Source: Ceratothoa steindachneri
Taxonomy: Eukaryota; Arthropoda; Malacostraca; Isopoda; Cymothoidae
NCBI GenBank assembly: GCA_963969495.1
Contig: OZ018333.1
Span: 93,011,207-93,075,206 of the forward strand
Reading direction: 5' to 3'
DNA length: 64,000 nucleotides
The translations under genes and the position numbers were made by a program. The notes below the pieces were generated by a model. That model was given only the letters and a program-made list of their open reading frames with translations, ran no database searches and was not told the DNA's origin. Below, in pieces: positions 48,590 to 59,369 of the stretch (position 1 is the first letter of the stretch; every line of letters begins with the position of its first letter).

Positions 48590-48890
48590 AAAATAAAGCT
48601 CTCTTAACGTCATCGTTCTATCAAACGTTCGAGCACCAAGCATCTCTACCACATTGCTCATTTGCGCTGCAGCGCTCTAGATTATGGATCGGCCACCCAT
48701 CGCCCACTGAAGAAGATGTAATAATGATGACGATGGAATTGAGACTATTTCCGACACACCAAAATATTAACCATAACATAAAATATTTATTCTTCATGTT
48801 TAAATTATTCAAATTGAAAATTTAGTCAATGTTACACAGACACGGATTTCATCGTACGCCAGGCACGTATGATGCTTTCAGCTAGCGTTG
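48590..48890. other. gene-less stretch
   Basis: No coding signal or known repeat recognised. Confidence 0.35.
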
Positions 48891-48899
48891 TCAGCGCGT

Positions 48900-49412
48900 T
48901 GGAAATTTTGCTTTAAATCTGGAATGGGCAATAATTTTAAGCAGCGGGCCTCTTTGACGCTTATGTAAAGCCTTTCGGGCCTCTTTGACGCTTATGTAAA
49001 GCCTTTCGGGCCGCACTTAAACCATTAGATGCAAATTTAGAATACATATAAGTTAATTGCAATTACTTTTGTGCATTTGTTTGCATATACTACATAGTCA
49101 TAGATAAAGCTGCCCATTAATAAGTAAGAATAATTATTTTTGTATAGATTTGCTACCCCTTTAAAACTCTTTCCAGACTTATATCAAAGTGGGAACTTAC
49201 AGCATCACATGAAATCCGAATTACACTTTACAATAAATCATTAACGCAATTATTGACTGAAAATATAAAACTAGGCCAGTATAAAGTTAGTTTTTTGGGG
49301 AAAGCAAACCATTAAAATTTTAAAGGCTTTCCAAAATTTGACAGAATTACCGTATAAGGAGAGATTTTGGTCGTGTGCGGTCCGCGGGCCGAAGTTTGTC
49401 TACCTCTGCTTT
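48900..49412. mobile_element. possible non-autonomous hAT-like element
   Basis: The right end GTGCGGTCCGCGGGCCGAAG + TTTGTCTACCTCTGC reads on the - strand as a CAGAGGTAGACAAACT..CGGCCCGCGG terminus, a style common in hAT elements. GGGCCGCACTTAAACCATTA near 49010 is a typical internal block. Terminal repeats were not proven. Confidence 0.4.
48957..49018. repeat. 31-bp tandem duplication
   Basis: GGGCCTCTTTGACGCTTATG + TAAAGCCTTTC occurs twice in a row with no difference, so it is recent. Confidence 0.95.
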
Positions 49413-49635
49413 ACATGTTTCTAAACTAAATTAAAATTAACAAAATTGTATTTTGTATCTATTTAAATTATGATTAAATATAGTTTATTTTTTCACAGAA
49501 ATTAAAAAAATCTTTCATATAAAATGTGGCTTAAAAATGAAAATCGTTTTCGCTTTATTCAGAGATGTTGAAATTGTTTTGAGACTTCGGGATAAAGATC
49601 GCCATAGGAATATCGGCTCAGAGGCAATGGACATT

Positions 49636-49693
49636 TAAGGTTAGAAAGATTGGTATTTGGTTGTCAGGTTAGAAAGATTGGTATTTGGTTGTG
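49636..49693. repeat. 29-bp tandem duplication
   Basis: GGTTAGAAAGATTGGTATTT + GGTTGT occurs twice, separated by CA. Non-coding. Confidence 0.9.
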
Positions 49694-50561
49694 GCATATA
49701 AATATTAATTTAAGTAATTTCGAGTGCTAGCAATATTTCCTCGCGGTTTATTTGTGTTTGTTCGGCAAAGTTTTAAAAGATTTTAATTGATATTGAAAAT
49801 TATTAGGTGTTCTCATAAGTAATTCAGCTTTTTTTCATGTTTATCATTATTTGATCGATATAAACCAAACAACTCTTTGCAGTTAAGTGCATTTAAATAA
49901 ATATTTATCAATTTAATGAGTATTTTAATTTACACTAATCTTCAGCGTTCTACTAAGGGAGCAATGCTGTTTGTAAAAATCATTTGGCTTTGATTAAAAA
50001 AAATCTTTAAGATTGTTTTCAACCTCTTTAGTTGCTGACATCTTCATTCCCTTCAGGTGATTCACCAAATTCCTAAAGAGATAGTAATCCTCGAACCAAA
50101 TCTTCGAGGTAAGAGCAACGCGCAACTGGCCTGTGCAAGTGCTCTCTCTGTCTCTCTCTGCCACTCTCCCCTCAGTGTAAGCCTCATCATCGGCTTAGTT
50201 GACGCTCAAGGTCGTTAGAGCGTCCCTCAGTCCATATTGTCCGTTTGTTTGTACAGTTACCGTCCTCACCACGTCCCCCACCCCTCTTACCTGCGGAGAC
50301 CCGTATAAATCTAGTATGTCTATAGCTCATTTTTAAAGTCCTTTTAACCTTGTAAAATAATATTGATTTGCATAAGTAAAGTTATTTTTGTACCCGTTTT
50401 TCTGTTATCCCGGAACTCAGCGATAGTCAACTATTGGCCAACCTACTTTCAGTTAATTTACACTCTGCTTATATTGTAAACTTCCCACGCACTCGGAAAG
50501 CAGAAAGGGTAAACTTGACCCTATTATACGGCATCTATATTCTACTACTGCCCACCACTGG

Positions 50562-50792
50562 GGTTTTGACCTTCACTTTTGGCGGGGTAATACACGGGAT
50601 CGTTCTCACCCAACCGTTGCGTACGAGATCGATTTCATCTTCCAATTTGATACAGTTCTTTTTAGGACTGCTTGATTCATTATGTAGTATGAAGGTTGCC
50701 ATCTATTGCTACATTAACCGCATACCACCACTAAGTACTACCTTAACGATCCCGTGTACTACCATGCCCAAAGTGAAGGTTAAAATTCCCAA
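50562..50792. mobile_element. MITE with ~45-bp terminal inverted repeats
   Basis: The left end GGGGTTTTGACCTTCACTTT..ACACGGGATCGTT and the right end AACGATCCCGTGTACTACCA..GAAGGTTAAAATTCCC are inverted copies. About 140 bp of unrelated sequence lies between. A 120-codon frame (50434-50796) spans it but looks fortuitous. Confidence 0.8.
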
Positions 50793-50984
50793 TTGATACA
50801 GTTTATTCTAGTGCTGTTAGATTGGCATATTGGATACAGTCACTTTCTTAGGATGGATGAAGAACGTCTTCCAGATGTTTCAGATGCAGTATGGAGTGGG
50901 CTACTCATTGCTGTACAAACCCAGTGCTTACACTAAAATGTTATCAATCTTTAATATCTGTCTATTACTACTAGAAACTGGAAA

Positions 50985-52520
50985 CAAAACTTAGAATAAA
51001 GGTCAAATTTGAAAAGAGGGTAGAATATGACCTCCGTCCTGATCCACTCCTGCTCCTCTTAATCTTAATCGGCTCCAGTGGCCCCTTTTCTATCTGTGTC
51101 CAATTGGATCTTGGGAGGAAAGGGAGAAGGGCCGAGCGGGGGCGGCTCTCTAACACCCGTTCCCACTCGGAGAGGAGACTATGCCCGCGATGAATCTTTC
51201 TCTTCTACTACCATAAAAAAGAGCTTTTAGTCCGTCTGTACATTTATAAATTGACTTTTCAATAGACTCTTATGGAAGACTCTCAAAGAGCTGAGATTTG
51301 CTCTCAAAGGTAAGGCCTATTTTTAATTTACTCACCAAGGTAGTTGCGAGGGAACAAGCACGTGATGGGAAAAATAACGTTGCTTTTAAGCATGGCCTCC
51401 ACGTGATGGACCTCGTTGACGCTTAGGAGCATTTTTTTCAAGCTCAAAAGCGTGAGAAACAACAAGAACGGGCTGAGGAATGCAGCCCGTATCAATCCGA
51501 ATATTTAGACAAGGAGTCTTCCCCACATCCTTTCCCCTTCCAGCCACGCAGGGATCGCCTGAGGTAAACGACAGCCGAAGCCGCGTTCGCACTAATTAAA
51601 CGATCGACGATAGTCCCCTCCCCTTCTATAGGGTATGCTTCCTCACTCCAGGCGTACATATTTACCCGTGTCGCCATGAACCATGGAGATTGTGCGAGAA
51701 AAGCTCACGTGGAACAGACTATCTTACTCTTCCTCGATTCGGGTTGTCATACGTCGAAGGCAAGAAATTTGCGGGATAAAATTGAATATCCCTCCTTGGA
51801 TAAAACAAATATCCACCCTGGATTAGTCAAGAATCCTCTCCCCGTAAGAAGACCAGTCTGACTCCGTGCAACGTCTCTATCTCCAAAGAAGAACCCAAGT
51901 CTTATCCCAAAAGTCTTCATTGAAGATTGATCTTCGTGTAATACCCCTTAATTACGCATAGTCGTCCAAACGACCCGTTTGACGTCTCAGAAGAAACTCA
52001 CCCTCCGTTTTCTTCGAAGAAATTACACCGGAACAATTCACCCCCTCCATTCTCGCAGGCTCTGCTCCTCCCATCCCCGTCCTCTCAAAGGAATACTTCA
52101 ACTCCGAGCAAGTTGACCCTGGACCCCGTCGAAGTGACTCAACCTCATTTCCCCACTTCGCAGGAAACGACCATCGTCTCCCTCTTTAGCTTCTCCAAAT
52201 TTATAATTGCCGCCTACTGTTCCCCCATTGTCAATGTGTGTTTACTATGTCCGAGTGCAAAGCTCAATTTTAATTCCATCTAGACTACCCATGTTATTGC
52301 ATTTTCAATACCTAATCTTAGTACTTGCCCGTTAACCACTGTAACTATTTGTCTTATTATATGTCTTTTATTGTCGTACCATTTAACCTAAATTATTAAT
52401 ATTTATTAAAAATATATTTTTGTTGACTCCTTTACTTTCAACCTTTGACCTCATCATAGCCGTGTAATAAATAGCCTGTAACAAAGTGAGACTTTGAATA
52501 CTCAGCCAATTAAGAATTTA
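50985..52520. other. unassigned stretch with weak coding traces
   Basis: The + strand at 51340-51860 can be read, with stops, as a polypeptide including SEYLDKESSPHPFPFQPRRD and LFLDSGCHTSKARNL. The latter faintly resembles a retroviral-type aspartic protease (LDSG). This could be a very old retroelement, but the evidence is too thin to assign. Confidence 0.25.
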
Positions 52521-52524
52521 AGTA

Positions 52525-53406
52525 GCTCTATTGGATTAGCCCTCCCTTACGAGAATATGACCTCGTAATCGGACCCGGCCGACCAAAGGTATTAAAAGGA
52601 AACCCCGCGCTCTCTAAAATCGAATATAATAGATATATGTATGGTATATAGAAACCTATACCACGACAGTAGGTTTTTCCTTCTAATGCTGGCCACTTGA
52701 AAAGTCGATGGAGTTTAAGATCAGGATTGCTGAGTACCAGTTCTTGGGTTCCATAATGCCCCAATGATGTCCCTTCCTGCAATCTCGAACCTAGATTGAA
52801 ATTGCACAGACTTTATCTCTTCTATGCATCTTTTATCCTTTTTCTGCACTTTTATTAAGCCTTCTCACCTTTTTTTCCTGGATGACGGTTAATTCATTCA
52901 TCCTTCGTGGTACCTTCTTCTGTCAGAGAATTTTATTTTAAGGTTGGTCAGGAAATTTGAAAATTCGAGATTTGTTGTAAACTTGAATATATTTTCCGGA
53001 AATACCGCCAAATACCCAATCCATATCAGCCACGTCTCAGCATATTGACGCGTTTAGATGCATCTCGTCAATAGGGATAGAAAATCCAACCCGCGAATTC
53101 CGCGTCGCATTTTTGCGCTATTCAGAATAAATCCCATCATAGTCGGATCTATCACACCGTTGGGCGCATACTAAACGAAGGAAAAGTGACAATATAACGA
53201 AATAAAATAAAACTTTCGCTCACGAAATTAAAAATTCAGATAAAATCGTTCGGGGGTTAAGAATATTTATTTAGATCAATCCTTTTTCTTTTAGAAAGCA
53301 TCCAAAGTCCCATATTTCAATGTTTTTCTGGTCCTCAAACCATGCTATAAAACTACATTACACGGAGAAATGCGAGAATTGCCGAGCAATATTTCAAGTG
53401 AAACAT

Positions 53407-53410
<4 letters not shown>
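52525..53410. other. gene-less stretch
   Basis: No supportable gene or repeat family recognised. Confidence 0.35.

Positions 53411-53411
<1 letters not shown>

Positions 53412-53448
<37 letters not shown>
53412..53448. repeat. (TA)n microsatellite
   Basis: 37 bp of TA ending exactly at the CAGTG terminus of the Tc1-like remnant B. Confidence 0.97.
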
Positions 53449-53451
<3 letters not shown>

Positions 53452-53990
53452 TGAGGTGATAAGTATTTAAGTATTTGTACACTTAAATTTTCAATATTTT
53501 TGAAATATTACTTCCTTTCGCCTCGTTATAAAACTAACAGAAAACTGTACTTAAAACATTATATTTGTATATAACAACAATTATTACTAAACAAAATTCA
53601 GCAGATGATAAAAGTATTCCACTAATAATAATTTCAGTCATTAATATTTCGTGGCGTAACATTTTTGCAATAACAACACGAAGACGATTTTGACATCTCT
53701 GGATCATTTCGCAATCATTTTCTGATATTTTGTTGATCCACTCTTCTCCTCAAATCTCCCCCAAAGAGGCAAGGCTCTGTCGGATTCTCTTTCGCATTGC
53801 AGCCTTCAGTATTCACCACATATGATCAATAGAATTGGAGTCTGGCGATTGACTTGGCCATGAAGGAAGTCTATTTTGCTCTTCTTAAACCATATGTGAG
53901 TAAATTTGGCCGTGTGCTAAGGATCGTTGTCCTTCTTAGAAATTTCGCGAATTTTCAATCAAAACAATTTCACCGAATTAATAAGATTTT
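53449..53990 (-). mobile_element. Tc1-like transposon remnant B
   Basis: Terminus CAGTGAGGTGATAAGTATTT then AAGTATTTGTACACTTAAAT. The - strand decodes [33 protein letters not shown] and EEWINKISENDCEMIQRCQN, the C-terminal catalytic end of a Tc1 transposase. The 5' part is missing. More complete than remnant A at 2357. Confidence 0.85.
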
Positions 53991-54029
53991 TTTGGTTTAA
54001 TAACAATATTGAAATGAGGGTGCAATGTA

Positions 54030-54394
54030 CAGGGGTTGGAAAAAATAATGGAAACATTAACTGATGCACCCATTCACCCCAAAAAAGATTTAAAAACTTG
54101 TTTAAAATGCTTGAAAATGACGTTGAACACATATTGGCCTCCATAATTCACAGATCTTGCCATAATCAAGTTTTTTGTGTAAATTGGAGCAAAAACGAGG
54201 GGATATATTCCCTCTAAAAAGCATCTACGAAAGAGCTAGAGCAGGTTTCACTCGAAAACAGTTAAATTCATTAGATACAGCACCATACTGTATGAATCCA
54301 TTGGTCGGCGTATTGAATCTATTTATATTGCTAAGGAGGAGGGGACTCAAGTCAGTAATTTAATTAGTGTTTCCATTATTTTGTCCACCTCCTG
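54030..54394. mobile_element. 365-bp Tc1/mariner-type MITE with TA duplication
   Basis: Left end CAGGGGTTGGAAAAAATAAT and the complement of the right end CAGGAGGTGGACAAAATAAT form about 27-bp inverted repeats, flanked by TA (54028-54029 and 54395-54396). Inside are unidentifiable frames of about 60 codons. It sits next to the Tc1 remnant and a (GTAT)n-(TA)n tract. Confidence 0.88.
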
Positions 54395-54414
54395 TATGTA
54401 TGTATGTATGTATG

Positions 54415-54479
<65 letters not shown>
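54395..54479. repeat. (TATG)n then (TA)n microsatellite
   Basis: About six TATG units followed by about 60 bp of pure TA. Confidence 0.97.
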
Positions 54480-54482
<3 letters not shown>

Positions 54483-54499
54483 TAAAACTCATTTATTTC

Positions 54500-55189
54500 A
54501 TGCTTGACATAATACAAGAAGTTTCGCGAAACAAAAGAGAATCCTGTGTGGGCGGTGGATGCTGTCTTGCCCTTCCCTCTCGCTGCCTTAAAGACAAAAC
54601 CAAGAAACTTCCAACACCAGGATTTGAAAGAAACTCACGTACACCAATGCATTCATCCCGAATTGAGGCAGAGAAAGCTCAGATTTCTGAGAATTCAGTT
54701 GTTGCTCTGATGGTGAGCGGCAGCGACCTCTACCTCAGAGGGGGTAAGGTTGGCCTCAGTGGTAAGACCATCCAAAGGGTGATGGGAGCCGTGGACAACA
54801 TAGGGCTTAAAACCCGCAAACGTGTGGTGGTTGGCATGCTTCCGAGAAGAGGTCCATCCCGAACCGCTCACGAAAGAAACGTTGCAGTGAACAGAAGGTT
54901 GGCGGATCTCTGCACGGCAGAAGGAGTCTTCTTCGTGGACCCCTATCGTACCTTTATCGGTATAGACGACCTCTACCAAAGGGACGGGGTACATCTCTCC
55001 TTTGAAGGGAAGGCCTTTCTTTCCAACCTAATTCAAGATGTCGTGGAACGCACCCAAATGAGCGTTCGAAACAAAGCGAAAGCGGACGTGCGCCAGCATG
55101 CCCGTGTCACTCCTGGAACGACCTTCTCGGAGGTCGTCAAAAAGGGTGTGACCACGAAAACAGAGAAGCCGGGAAACGGAAGAGCGTAG
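54500..55189 (+). CDS. SGNH-hydrolase-like ORF1 protein of a CR1-like LINE
   Basis: A 229-codon uninterrupted frame. VALMVSGSDLYLRGG, KRVVVGMLPRRGPSR, NRRLADLCTAEGVFFVDPYR and RDGVHLSFEGKAFL match the second half of an SGNH/GDSL esterase domain, with DGVHL giving the catalytic D-x-x-H pair. Such esterase domains occur in ORF1 proteins of CR1/L2-group LINEs. The N-terminal part with the nucleophile Ser block is not evident, so the 5' end may be lost. The C-terminus is basic. The true start is uncertain. Confidence 0.78.
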   Translation: MLDIIQEVSRNKRESCVGGGCCLALPSRCLKDKTKKLPTPGFERNSRTPMHSSRIEAEKAQISENSVVALMVSGSDLYLRGGKVGLSGKTIQRVMGAVDNIGLKTRKRVVVGMLPRRGPSRTAHERNVAVNRRLADLCTAEGVFFVDPYRTFIGIDDLYQRDGVHLSFEGKAFLSNLIQDVVERTQMSVRNKAKADVRQHARVTPGTTFSEVVKKGVTTKTEKPGNGRA

Positions 55190-56216
55190 GGAGTCCTACA
55201 CTAGGTGACTCCCTCAAAGTTCTTCTGTTCAATGCGAGGTCAATCAGGAATAAGTTTTTTGAGCTCCGTGGCCTTCGTAGTAACAGAGGAACCTGAGATG
55301 GTGGCAATAACGGAGTCGTGGATAAAAACCTCAAGCCAAGATTTTGAAGGTAAATTCATGATTCCCGGTTACCAGCTCTTCCTGAAAGATAGGCCAGACA
55401 GAGAGGCTGGCGGTGTGATGTTGTATGTAAAGGATACTCTCAACTCGACGGATTGCAACATCGTATCTGACCATGAACTACTAGGTGTTGACCTAGAGAT
55501 AGGTCCTGCCAAATACAGGACCCTGGTGCTTTATAGACCTCCTGCCCAACTCGTTGAAAAGGACAGAGATCTGTACCAACTACCATGAGAACTTGTCGAA
55601 GACAGAGTGTGTATTGTCATGGGTGATTTCAACAGACAAGTTGACTGGCAAACCAGAGAACCCTGTGGCGAGAACGCACTACTCCTGGAATTCGCGAACA
55701 ATGAGTTCCTCACTCAATGGGTGAGAGAGCCAACGAGTGGAAACAATATCCTCGACTTGGTTTTCACCTCTGAGGATGACATCGTTGAGGACCTCTCTGT
55801 TGGCGAAGAGCTCGGTGGCAGTGACCACCGACTAATTAGATTTGTAGTCAAAGTTCCAAAGGCAGGGCCTGCAACTAGTAAATTGAAGAAACTCGATTTG
55901 AAAAGAGTAGACTTTGCAGGTCTTCGTGCTGGACTGACTGACGCGAGGCTAGAAGTGTGTGATGTTGTTGAAGACTCGTGGAACAGTTTCAAAACCCCAT
56001 TCATGAGTCTTCAATCGCGTTTCATCCCTCTAAAATGTCCCCGTCGGTCTTCTGTTCAACCAAAGTGGTTTAATCGAGAAATCGGCCAACTGCTCAGGAA
56101 GAAGAGAACTGTGTACCGGCAATCGAAGATCTTGGGTAACCTTGACGAATACTGGAGGCTAGCCAGGAGAGTGAAGTCCAGCATAAGGGTGGCTAAGCGG
56201 TCTGAGAAATCTAGAC
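54500..56216 (+). mobile_element. CR1/L2-like LINE: esterase-type ORF1 and endonuclease, 3'-truncated
   Basis: ORF1 (54500-55189) and the endonuclease part of ORF2 (about 55195-56216) follow in normal order. The element stops abruptly at about 56216 where Penelope sequence begins, so RT and 3' end are absent. It is the best preserved coding pair among the LINEs here, with a continuous ORF1. Confidence 0.82.
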
Positions 56217-56230
56217 AAGAGGTTGTATGA
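55195..56230 (+). pseudogene. APE endonuclease part of the CR1-like ORF2
   Basis: KVLLFNARSIRNKFFELR opens the domain. After a frameshift near 55270 come VAITESWIKTSS (catalytic Glu), AGGVMLYVKD, VMGDFNRQVDW and GGSDHRLIRFV (catalytic Asp/His). One in-frame TGA at 55586. The downstream linker KPKWFNREIGQLLRKKRTVY is typical. The frame ends at the junction with the Penelope fragment. Confidence 0.83.
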
Positions 56231-56480
56231 ACACAAAAGAGATATTAGAGTGGGCAGCCAAAGCAGTGGAATATTTTACCATGTTAAAGACAAGAATCAT
56301 ACGATCGATTTCAATGGAAGTAAAATGGTATTTCAAATCGGCTAACTATGTTAAGAGAAGAATCGTAGAATCGAGCTTTATATCGTCAGTTCCTAATTCA
56401 AATCTATCTGAGGGTCAATTTTCTTTTAATCCTGTAATAAGAAAACAAATAAACAAAATAGTAAAATGTCAGCTTTTCAA
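56216..56480 (+). pseudogene. Penelope-like GIY-YIG C-terminal fragment
   Basis: Reads RLYEHKRDIRVGSQSSGIFY, HVKDKNHTIDF and, after a frameshift near 56340, NYVKRRIVESSFISSVPNSN then LSEGQFSFNPVI. This is the second half of a Penelope GIY-YIG domain (H..K.ai...H, rR..ES). It is joined directly to the truncated CR1-like LINE. Confidence 0.82.
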
Positions 56481-56672
56481 TATGTTTAGGCCTACCCCCC
56501 CCCCCCCAGATTAGCCACAAGTAGGGGATTGGGAGAAAAAAGAGGGGATCTTGTGTTATGCTTATATGCACTTCTCTTATATTTTCTACCCAGTGTCAGT
56601 TGAAAAAGGGTGTGAGATACACCGAAACTGTTCTGAATTAAATTGTCTTCGGAGAATGTGGTTTAATTCCTC

Positions 56673-56683
56673 ATATATATATA

Positions 56684-56753
<70 letters not shown>
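56673..56753. repeat. (TA)n microsatellite
   Basis: About 80 bp of TA with one ATC interruption near 56684. Confidence 0.97.
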
Positions 56754-56754
<1 letters not shown>

Positions 56755-56895
56755 TTACCTAAAATTATGCACTGTGAAATCGATCTTCGTGCCTATATCT
56801 TTAAATATAAAAACTAAGTTTATTTCTAATATCAATAATTTATTACTCAGGTACCTGACAGAATAAATTTTTAACCTCAAAACGAAAAGTCAATC

Positions 56896-57360
56896 ATTTC
56901 ATCACTAACTCTATAATTTAAGAAGGGGATTTTTTTGAGTATTTGAATAATAATTTCATCTTAGTTTGGTTATGACTTGTTTTTTTTATCAAAGTTATTT
57001 CTGATAATTCTTTTTTAGTATCAAAAAACAAAATGGTGAAGTTCAGAAATAAATATAGGTATCGAATTTTTGTGAATTTTTTAAAACTCAAAGAATTACA
57101 AATGATGAAGTTCAGAAAATTTATTTTTGTATATTTTCTTCTTCTAAAACTTTATATATGTTAGCAACGTGATATTTTGAAAAGGGGAAAATTTAGTTCA
57201 GAGTTCCTTTTTAAAATTATTATAATTGGCGAAGTTCAGAAAATTTATAAAAAATTAACCATGGCTGTTTTTCTTTAGATTTTAAACTTTAATCTTAGTA
57301 GTGAAACGCAAACTCCCCCCGTAGGGGGTAGTGGCGATGTTATCCCTTGGTTTGCCTTAT
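56896..57360 (+). repeat. ~450-bp dispersed repeat, copy 2
   Basis: Collinear with 33671-34118. The terminal inverted motif is weaker here (CTCCCCCCGTAGGGGG). No coding sequence. Both copies lie in the same orientation. Confidence 0.85.
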
Positions 57361-57820
57361 AATTTTTTAACATTATTTTAGACAAAGAACTTAAGCTTGT
57401 TTTAAGATAAAAAAAATAATAATAAATTGTTAATTCAATCACCTGACCCAAACTCGAAAAAAAAAATGAAAGTGCACAGAATTTTCAATAGAGGAGAACT
57501 CGAGTTGATAAAAAAAGAAAAATGAAACTTAAGCAATTCTTTAAAAAAAATAAAAATCATACGTCATTGGCATATAGCAAATATTCCGATTTGATTAGTG
57601 TAATGTGAGTGGACGGGAGTGCGCGTTGTTTTATTCATATAGAACGAGAAATTGTAAGAGTTGGGAGAGAGAATGAAGCCTAACACCACTGCGTTGTATT
57701 AAACCCATTCCAATCGTTCATCTTGACCTCAACTTCAGCCTAACCTCACCACTTCAGAAGAAAAAAAAAAAATCCACAATCGCACTTGGAAATTTTTAGC
57801 GAGCCATGGGCCTTTTCCTT

Positions 57821-57885
<65 letters not shown>

Positions 57886-57902
57886 TATATGTGTGTGTGT
57901 GT
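57821..57902. repeat. compound palindromic microsatellite (AC)n(AT)n(GT)n
   Basis: ACACACACAC, then about 60 bp AT, then GTGTGTGTGTGT. The two flanks are reverse complements, so the whole tract is one potential hairpin or cruciform. Confidence 0.95.
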
Positions 57903-58271
57903 ATTTTAAAGGCTCAAATAAATTAAACTGGTAACACAACCCGGACAAACGCTAAGGAAATTATTATTATGTATACCATTAAAGTTTAAGAAGGAAAAGG
58001 GGAGATATAGTAACATAAAAATAGGGGCAAACTATTTTAACCTTTATAAAAAAATGAATAAAGGAGTTGGATTCGAATCTGTGTCATTAAGCGCTCTTCG
58101 CTAAAACGACCACGACGCTCATCGTCAGAGCTGCCATCCTCAACCACCCAAAAAGGTTGATTCAAGAAGCCTTTTGAATAATGAAGTGTAGCTTTTTATC
58201 CAGTGAGAGACAAGAGAAGTATTTTTCCAGGTTGTGTTATCAGTTTTCATTTCTTTGGGCCTTTAAAATAC
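57903..58271. mobile_element. inverted-repeat element (~370 bp) related to the 2244 fragment
   Basis: Left end TATTTTAAAGGCTCAAATAA..AACACAACCCGG and right end CCAGGTTGTGTTATCAGTTT..GGGCCTTTAAAATA are imperfect inverted copies of about 45 bp. The interior holds a tRNA-like B box on the - strand (GATTCGAATCC at about 58068-58078), which may be chance. No transposase. Confidence 0.7.
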
Positions 58272-58314
58272 ATCTATTATATATAACGGTGTCATGTGGT
58301 TTTTAATTATTATT

Positions 58315-58320
<6 letters not shown>

Positions 58321-58409
<89 letters not shown>
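58321..58409. repeat. (TA)n microsatellite
   Basis: About 89 bp of TA with one TAAATA interruption near 58355. Confidence 0.97.
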
Positions 58410-58411
<2 letters not shown>

Positions 58412-58436
58412 AAAGAACTCAATGACGAGTTATAGC

Positions 58437-58616
58437 ATATGATAGTGAAATCACTGTATAGGAGGCAAAAGTTTAATTTGCGAGACTAGTTTCAGTATGT
58501 AGTTTATCATACTCTCTTCAGTCGTATACTGAGAACGACTGAAGAGAGTATGATAAACTACATACTGAAACTAGTCTCGTAAATTTAACTTTTGCCTTCT
58601 ATAAAGTGATTTCACT

Positions 58617-58623
<7 letters not shown>
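58437..58623. mobile_element. foldback element with ~89-bp arms and a 9-nt spacer
   Basis: Left arm 58437-58525 and right arm 58535-58623 are inverted copies with only a few mismatches (TAGTTTATCATACTCTCTTC in one, its complement in the other). TA tracts flank both sides. If transcribed, it would form a long near-perfect RNA hairpin. Confidence 0.92.

Positions 58624-58699
<76 letters not shown>
58624..58699. repeat. (TA)n microsatellite
   Basis: 76 bp of TA directly after the foldback. Confidence 0.97.
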
Positions 58700-58700
<1 letters not shown>

Positions 58701-58879
58701 CAGGCCTTAACACAAAGAGTTGTGCGTGTTAGTGTTAATAATCATAAAAGAAATAATACTTGGATCTAAGCACAAACTCGCGTGATGGATATAGGAAATA
58801 AAATAAAAGTTCTGAATCAAAATCTGTAAAAAAAATCATATAGGTATTTAAATATTGGGGAAAGGTATCAGGAATCATT

Positions 58880-59209
58880 ATATTTCGACACTATGTGGAA
58901 TCTTCATTGCCCCGAGGTATGTGTATATAGATAGCCATCGGCAGGTATTCCTTGGAACAGATAGTGTGCGTGTGTGTGTGGTGTGCTGCGAAGACGAGAG
59001 AGGAAAAAAAGCAGTGTTGTAATTGTCTATGTGTGTGATGAAAGAGTAAGATCTACCCACCCGAATACAGGGTAGAGCACAGCGCGTCCACCGATGGTTA
59101 GCCAGATCTCTCCGTGCGCTGACGTTTTGTGTCCGCTCTTGTCAGAATCGAACCCGGTACCGCGACGTTGTCAGACCAACGCCGTATCCACTCGGCTAGC
59201 AAGAGCTCT
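58880..59209 (-). mobile_element. tRNA-derived SINE, copy 2
   Basis: On the - strand: CTAGCCGAGTGGATACGG (A box, 59183-59199), GGTTCGATTCT (B box, about 59144-59155), then a body with GACAATTACAACACTGC and TGGCTATCTATATACAC shared with copy 1. The head can still pair an acceptor stem (GCTCTTG with CAAGAGC), so this copy is closer to its tRNA ancestor. Confidence 0.85.
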
Positions 59210-59290
59210 GTACCCATGGAGTAAAGTATGATAGTAGCCCCAGGAGTTGTCTAATTTCAAATCCGAACCATTAACGCCAATTTGGATATA

Positions 59291-59369
59291 CAGGGTGTGC
59301 GAAAAGTCACGCACCAAAGTAGAGTTATGTTAGGTTTCTCCTATAGTAGGACACTTTTAGGACACCCTG
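59291..59369. mobile_element. 79-bp mini-MITE with TA duplication
   Basis: CAGGGTGTGCGAAAAGTCAC and the complement of the right end CAGGGTGTCCTAAAAGTGTC form its inverted repeats. TA flanks lie at 59289-59290 and 59370-59371. This is a typical minimal mariner-type derivative. Confidence 0.85.

Noticed and set aside
50434..50796. 120-codon protein gene
   Set aside because: The frame spans a MITE including both terminal repeats and shows no recognised domain.
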